A program made the position numbers and the translations under genes. Shown here one piece after another: positions 58,601-64,000 of a stretch of DNA of 64,000 bases (positions are counted from its first letter, which is position 1; each line of letters begins with the position of its first letter). The notes beneath the pieces are model-generated. The model saw only the letters and a list, made by a program, of their open reading frames with translations, did no database searches and was not told the DNA's origin. Source of the DNA: Oryzias latipes (Eukaryota > Chordata > Actinopteri > Beloniformes > Adrianichthyidae); assembly GCF_002234675.1 (NCBI RefSeq), contig NC_019871.2, positions 14,540,331 through 14,604,330 of the forward strand. Direction: 5' to 3'.

Positions 58601-59781
58601 TTATGGTTCATGGGTCATTTGGAACATAGGTCATTTGTTTTTCATCGATGCAGTCTCTCAAGTTTCCAAAGTACAGTAATTAAAATCCAATAAAACAAAG
58701 TGCAGTTTACTGCCTCTGGCATCATTTCCTCCAAAACCTCAATATCCCTCCTTACATAAAACCTATAAAAAGGACTATACATTACTAACCAGATGTTTTG
58801 TTGTGCACAGGTGAGAAAATGCAGGTTATTGTCAGTAATGATATGTTAGGAGGACAGCAGTACTGATGTTGCACTGACAAACAAGCAGAATTGTGCATGT
58901 TTTTGACAATAATTGCGCCATAAAAACGTGATCTGCGGCTGTTGTAAATCCAAGCACACTGTTGTGTTTGTATGTGAGAATAGTCCCCTCCAGCAATAAA
59001 CGAAACATCAGAACATTGTGTCTCCACACAAGTGTGTGCAAGTGTGCATGAACTGTTTGCTGCTCACATAAAAGCTGCACCATGTGCTTGGAAAGTTTTG
59101 CTTCACATGATGGAACCGAATGCACCAAAACTTGTTTTCTGCATGACTGGGCATACTAATGGAAGTACCACAATCATGAATTATATCATCTTTCTTTAAG
59201 TAAATGCGGCACTGATTCCCAGAAGATCAGAATACTATATTTTCCATTGCAACTCATGGATAATAATACTGTAGGAGTTTTATATTTTCCCAGTTTTCCC
59301 AGATATTATATGATCACTTGTGGGAAAAATTAGTTTTCAGTAGAGCTGGCTCAACCTGGTGTCTGCAGGTGTTGTGAGAAGGAGGCATAAAGTCCACAAC
59401 AAAGAATAGAGATGGGAGTTTTTCATTCTCCTCTAAATTTTTTGTATGGTCTGAGCAGTTGTGACAAATATATATACAGAGTTGCAGTTAGGCTGTTAGA
59501 GGAGTTTGTGGTTACATGCAACCAATCCGGGAAATTAAAGCTGATGGTGATTATGTCTTTCTATCTTCCTCCCCCATTTTTTCCCCAATGTCATGGCTTT
59601 GGCTTGGATCTGTCTTGTAAGCAAAGTCTGCCTTTCTCTGCCATCTCTCCCTCCCCTTTCCACATTATGGAAAATGAAAGAAACATATGAAAAAAAAACT
59701 ACCAGACTATCATGTGTTTATGTTTGATGTACAATTTGACTTTTTTTAATTTTTGGGAGTTCATTAGAAATGTATCCCATC
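58601..59781. other. Non-coding, no supported gene
   Basis: May include more of the retroelement body to about 58770; otherwise nothing recognisable. Confidence 0.4.
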
Positions 59782-59882
59782 TGTCACCGGCCTCCTGTGG
59801 TTTTTTAAGGAACTGCAACATTTTTGATTTGCGTCAAGTACGGGAACAAGGGGTGGGGGCTTGGTTTGAAGCAATGCCTCCC
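59782..59882 (+). repeat. Unnamed ~105 bp dispersed repeat, copy B
   Basis: Second copy of the 52112-52220 sequence: AAGGAACTGCAACATTT, GATTTGCGTCAAGTACGGGA, AAGGGGTGGGGGCTTGGTTT, GCCTCC. Confidence 0.6.
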
Positions 59883-60744
59883 CTGCTTGACACTCAGCAA
59901 AAGGGTTAGATTGTGGGGGTTTAACCATCAAACAGTTTGCTCTTACTGCAATGCTCTGCTTTTTTAGGGGGAGGGTGTCAAAAACAGAGGACAAATTACA
60001 CACCCTGTTGTGTGACAACTGATAGCACTTCAAGTTAAACATCTGTCTATTATTTTTGCAGCTATGGTGTGAGTTGTGTTCTTCTTGGGGATTGTCAGAC
60101 AGGCAGGTGACATCATGGAAAGTGAGTGTTGTGCAAACAAAAGCAGCAGCCCTCAGGTGGGCTTCAAGATTAAGAGATTACAGTGGAAATGAAAGAGCTT
60201 CAAACACACATGCACATACCCAGGTGCACGTTCAATATTCCAGCTAAGCTCCAGTGTGTATGAGTCTCTATAGGTGGAGGGTGACTGTATATGGCAGACA
60301 TACACAGACAAGTTAAGAAGATAAAAGAAGTGGGCTCATTGTGGCCGACAGCTACCTACAGAGTCAAAAATGAGGGGGGCTTCCTCCTCCTTCTACATCC
60401 ATTCATGAACATAAGAAAACGTTTCATTTTTTTTTTTTTTCTGACAGAATAAGACCCCTACACTTCTAAAATGGATTTTATTTAGCCCCAAGTCTTTTAG
60501 TTTAAACATTAATTTAAAGATTTTAAAAGGATGGAATAAACTTGGCTTTAACATTAATTCATCAATACTGTGTTAAAATAAATTCTTTGCATGTCAAGTC
60601 CTTTTTTTGTTGTTCGTTCATGTGTTTTTTTGTTGCAGGGTAACAACAGAAACATCAAAACTTAACTTACTGAAGCCCCCTGCTGACAAATTTCAGCTCC
60701 GAACAATTTGAATTTTTTTCAGCGTCAAAAAGGTGAAAACCGGC
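59883..60744. other. Non-coding, no supported gene
   Basis: Nothing recognisable apart from a T-run at about 60428. Confidence 0.4.
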
Positions 60745-61090
60745 ACAGTGGTTAGCGTAGTGGTTCAAGTCCCAGGTGGACTTGAACCTGAAACAGAACA
60801 CCAATGGGGGACCTTTCTGTGTGGAGTTTGCATATTCTCCCCGTGCATGCATGGTTTTCTCTGCGGACTCCGGCTTCCTCCCCCCGCCCAAAAACATGCT
60901 CCATAGGTTATTTGGTTACTCTAAATTGTCCATAGGTGTGAATGTGAGTGTGCATGGGTGTGTGATTGTGGCCCTGCAACAGACTGGCGATCTGTCCAGG
61001 GTGTCCCCCGCCTTTGCCCATGAGTGTCCGGGATAGGCTCCAGCAGCCCCGTGACCCCGAAAGGGACAACGGAAGAAGATGAATGAATGA
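60745..61090 (+). mobile_element. Fish dispersed repeat with tRNA-like head, second copy
   Basis: GGCACAGTGGTTAGCGTAGT head, then CCTTTCTGTGTGGAGTTTGC, TTCTCCCCGTGCATGCATGG and CCCTGCAACAGACTGGCGAT, then a GAATGAATGA tail and A-run. Better preserved than the 29700 copy in the middle. The B-box region seems rearranged: GTGGTTCAAGTCCCAGGTGG is followed by a partly inverted repeat. Confidence 0.82.
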
Positions 61091-61109
61091 AAAAAAAAAG
61101 GTGAATACT

Positions 61110-61146
61110 AAGTGTGTGTGTGTGTGTGCGTGGGGGGGAGGGGGTC
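61110..61146. repeat. (GT)n and G-rich run
   Basis: GTGTGTGTGTGTGTGCG then GGGGGGGAGGGGG directly after the dispersed repeat. Confidence 0.85.
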
Positions 61147-64000
61147 GTGGGAGGTTCTTTATAGAAACGTTTTACAATACACAATACAGTACACATGAGC
61201 TAATCTCCTGTCCCATGTCTGTTTTTTTATATCCATATTTAACCTGTGTTGTGTTCTGCCACTATCCAAGATCCAGGAGGCGCACCACTCAACATCTCGC
61301 CCAATCAAAGGCCCCTAGAAGTTCACTAGACCAGAGATTATTAATTTAGAACGTGGCCTCTCCAGGGAATGGACTATCGTGAAGTGACTGTGAGTAACAC
61401 TGACAGTTTAAACAAAGGTGACTGGTCTTTGGAGAAGGCTAGTCCTGCAGATATGAGGAGATGTTGAAAAGACAGTTTCAGCCTGTATGCACACGAGCAC
61501 ACTCCAGCTGGAAATGACATATTTTTGTATGCACATACCCCATGATTTGAGGTTAGGAGTAATGACAAGAGAGGTGAAGAAAGGAAGAAGCTGCTGAAGT
61601 GCTTCAAACTCACAGGACAAACTTATCACCACCATGTCCCCACAATGAAGTGTTTTGTTGCCACAGCTGCCGCGAGTAAAGATGATCTATGAAAGTAGCA
61701 AAAACCATCTTACAGTCAAAGTGTCTGAGAAAGAAATCACCTTATTGCCAGCCAACAATATTGGGTTGAATAAAAAGTGACATTCACCAATAGAAATATT
61801 GGTAACAATCATTTAACTACTATTGTGCACCTACAGAAAGAGCTTAAAAACTGTCAGATTTAGGTATAAACCTTATGGAAGCCCTTTAATCTCCACATTG
61901 AAGCATATTTGAAAAAAGTCAGCTCACAAAGTAAATGCTAAGAGGCTTATTAAACACAAACGAATCCCTGATCACTGCTACGTAAAATGGTCAGAGTAAA
62001 ACAAAATAAATATATGCACAGCATAGTTTCAAAAACTCTGATATGCTCCAAAACCTTTGAAGCCACTTAGATGAGTCGTGAAACATTTCAAGACAGAAAA
62101 TGTTAGGTCCAAGTGTCAAGACTCAACTTTAAGACAACAACTGCATAGTCATACACTTTAATTAACTTCTAATGGGGAGTTTTTTTTTTCTTGTTGACGT
62201 AAGTGTCAAAGCTTCACCTCTACTATTATCTTAGAAAGCATCTTTACTGCTCTTCTACACCGTTTCTTAAGAGCCCAGGCTTTGGTGACGTCACGTTAGG
62301 CCAAGGAGGTGACTACAGTACATACAGCAAAGATGCAGGTCCACTTATTACAAACCGAGTCATGTGACCACACCTGTTTTCCATACCAGTAGTGCAGAGA
62401 GATGCTCACAAGTCAAAATAAAATGTTTATAAGTCAAAGTCCACTGGAATACGTGGAGGAGCTGTTGTTGCATGGGGCTTTTTGGAGCTTTTTGAGTGTA
62501 AGCTGAGAACTAAATTACAGAGGTTTAAAGCAGAGCCAGGAGGTTGGTTGAAGGTGATCCGCACACTCAGCTGCAAATCCACTCTTACTATTGCACAGGT
62601 GTTGCACACCTGGGCCTTTGGATGTCCCCACAAGCCATAGATTAGCCTACCTGTGAGGTCAGTGACCCTTTCTTGTCTTTCAAAGGTGGAATTAGAGCAA
62701 ATTAGCATGTTCTTGTAATTTTCAAAGTTCTTTGAAGTAAAGATATTTTTCCATAGCTGCCAACTTCCTTTCCTCAAATGTCTGTTATTTTATTTATTTA
62801 TTTTTTGGCTAGATCTGTTTGGGACAGTTTATTATAAAACATTTCAAAGAAGATTTGCTCGTGGTTCTGTTTTTGAGTTTCTGGGCGTTTGGATGTGGTG
62901 GTCAGAGATATCACCCACCACAACCCCTAGCATCATTTCGTCATGGCGACGGTTATCTTTCACCAATGTTTGCTGCAGGACAGACCGGCAGAAACTTGCA
63001 AGAAAATCATTTGCTCGTTCATCATAATTTCAATTCATAATTCATTACCAAGAGGTTCCATTGATTTACACAACAGCATCAACTTTTTTTGAACCTATTT
63101 TTGTTTAGTGTTTGTTACAGCAAAATGCCATCGTTTGTCTACAGTTAAAAGAGATTTTCCATCATAATTATTCTTTCAGCCAAAGATCTGATGAAAAAAT
63201 GCAAGTACAGTAATGCAAGTTTTCTTTTCTGAGATAAGGGTGAGTATCTAATATAGGATCTTTTCTGTGAGAAAATTGTACTCTCAGCCTTTTCACAGGT
63301 ATGAGAACAAAAAGAGAAAGATGGAAAGGACTCATGTTTGTGCCTGAGGGAGGTGAAGGAAACTATTGAGCTTCTGAGAATGCAGATAAGCTCTAATGTA
63401 GGAAACCAAGTGGAAAACAAAGCAGTTGAAAAGAGAAATGACAGTATTAATAATAATCAGAATGCATTCCCTCCTCAGAACAAAGATACTTTATTTAAAT
63501 GCTGTTTAGAGTGACATGTTGATGGTGCTGAGGCTATAAAGAGTGCAGTGGCTTCCTGTTCAGACAAAGAGTTCTAACAGTAAATGAGCTTTGCTTTTAA
63601 GCAAACATTTGCATTTGTAAACCATAGTGTTTTTTATGGAGTCTTTTGATTTTTGTGCTTACAAATTCAAAATCAGCAGAACATTCTGTAAATGAGTATA
63701 CTTTTTTTTGTAACAGCCAAGCTAACAAACGTCCCACATTTAACTTTTTTTTTGTATCCCTGAGGACCTAAAAACATAATCTTCACAGCAGATCATTATG
63801 AATTCCACATACTGCAAATGACATCATGCAAAGATTCCTTAACAAGTTACATCCAGTATGCGTGCATTCTGACATTGTGATTGATGGACTCAACTAGGCC
63901 AAAAGGAGGGGAAACATCAGGGCATGCAGCTAATTGAAATATCATGTGAAAATATCTTTCTTCTTGTGATTTAGCAACATTTTGCAGCATCTAACTGCAA
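61147..64000. other. Non-coding right end, no supported gene
   Basis: No exon-like segment found. The only notable motif is the CRE palindrome at 62285-62294. Confidence 0.4.
62285..62294. promoter_or_regulatory. Full CRE palindrome
   Basis: GTGACGTCAC, the full CREB/ATF site with one flanking base on each side, in intergenic DNA. It is followed 80 bases later by GTCATGTGAC. CpG-containing CREs are rare by chance in AT-rich DNA, but no promoter is visible next to it. Confidence 0.35.

Overview
The window reads as vertebrate nuclear DNA from a ray-finned fish. Genes are split by GT-AG introns, the DNA is AT-rich, and the intergenic space carries typical fish repeats. These include Tc1-like fossils, TTAA-flanked piggyBac-type miniature elements, the tRNA-like repeat ending in 'prime-rib' style GC-rich tails, and a (GATAA)n-tailed retroelement end. 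The repeat mix suggests a medaka-like (Oryzias) species; that is inference from memory of repeat style, not a database match.

Three protein-coding genes lie in the left 27.5 kb. (1) 2467-6433, minus strand: a six-exon PP2C-type Ser/Thr phosphatase, best called ppm1n (435 aa predicted). (2) 10212-20228, plus strand: reticulon 2 (rtn2). A long form starts MGQVL at 10212 (482 aa predicted) and a short form starts MASK at 13198 (203 aa predicted); both share the reticulon homology domain exons. (3) 23760-27459, plus strand: a three-exon atypical Rho GTPase of the RHOU/Wrch type (237 aa predicted). ppm1n and rtn2 are neighbours on human 19q13, so that linkage is ancient; the RHOU-type gene is not part of the human 19q13 block.

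From about 28.2 kb to the end (about 36 kb) I found no convincing protein-coding exon. This stretch holds dispersed repeats: five copies of a ~212 bp piggyBac-type MITE (four of them between 30.3 and 33.1 kb), two copies of an ~80 bp Tc1-type hairpin element, several copies of a fish tRNA-like repeat, a 175 bp pure GATAA array, and two pairs of dispersed repeats I could not name. One spliced-looking but untranslatable exon candidate with raised CpG lies at 39239-39384.

The three genes do not form a pathway. ppm1n and rtn2 are transcribed head to head across a 3.8 kb gap holding a dead Tc1 transposase and a degenerate tandem array. rtn2 and rhou are in tandem, with a strong CTCF-like motif between them. 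I did not find a clearly new biological system. The most informative oddities are a hydrophobic cassette exon in rtn2 whose read-through form is stopped by an in-frame TGA, an intron-retained rtn2 reading frame ending in a tail-anchor-like segment, the RHOU C-terminus with only one cysteine, and the MITE cluster with a nested insertion.
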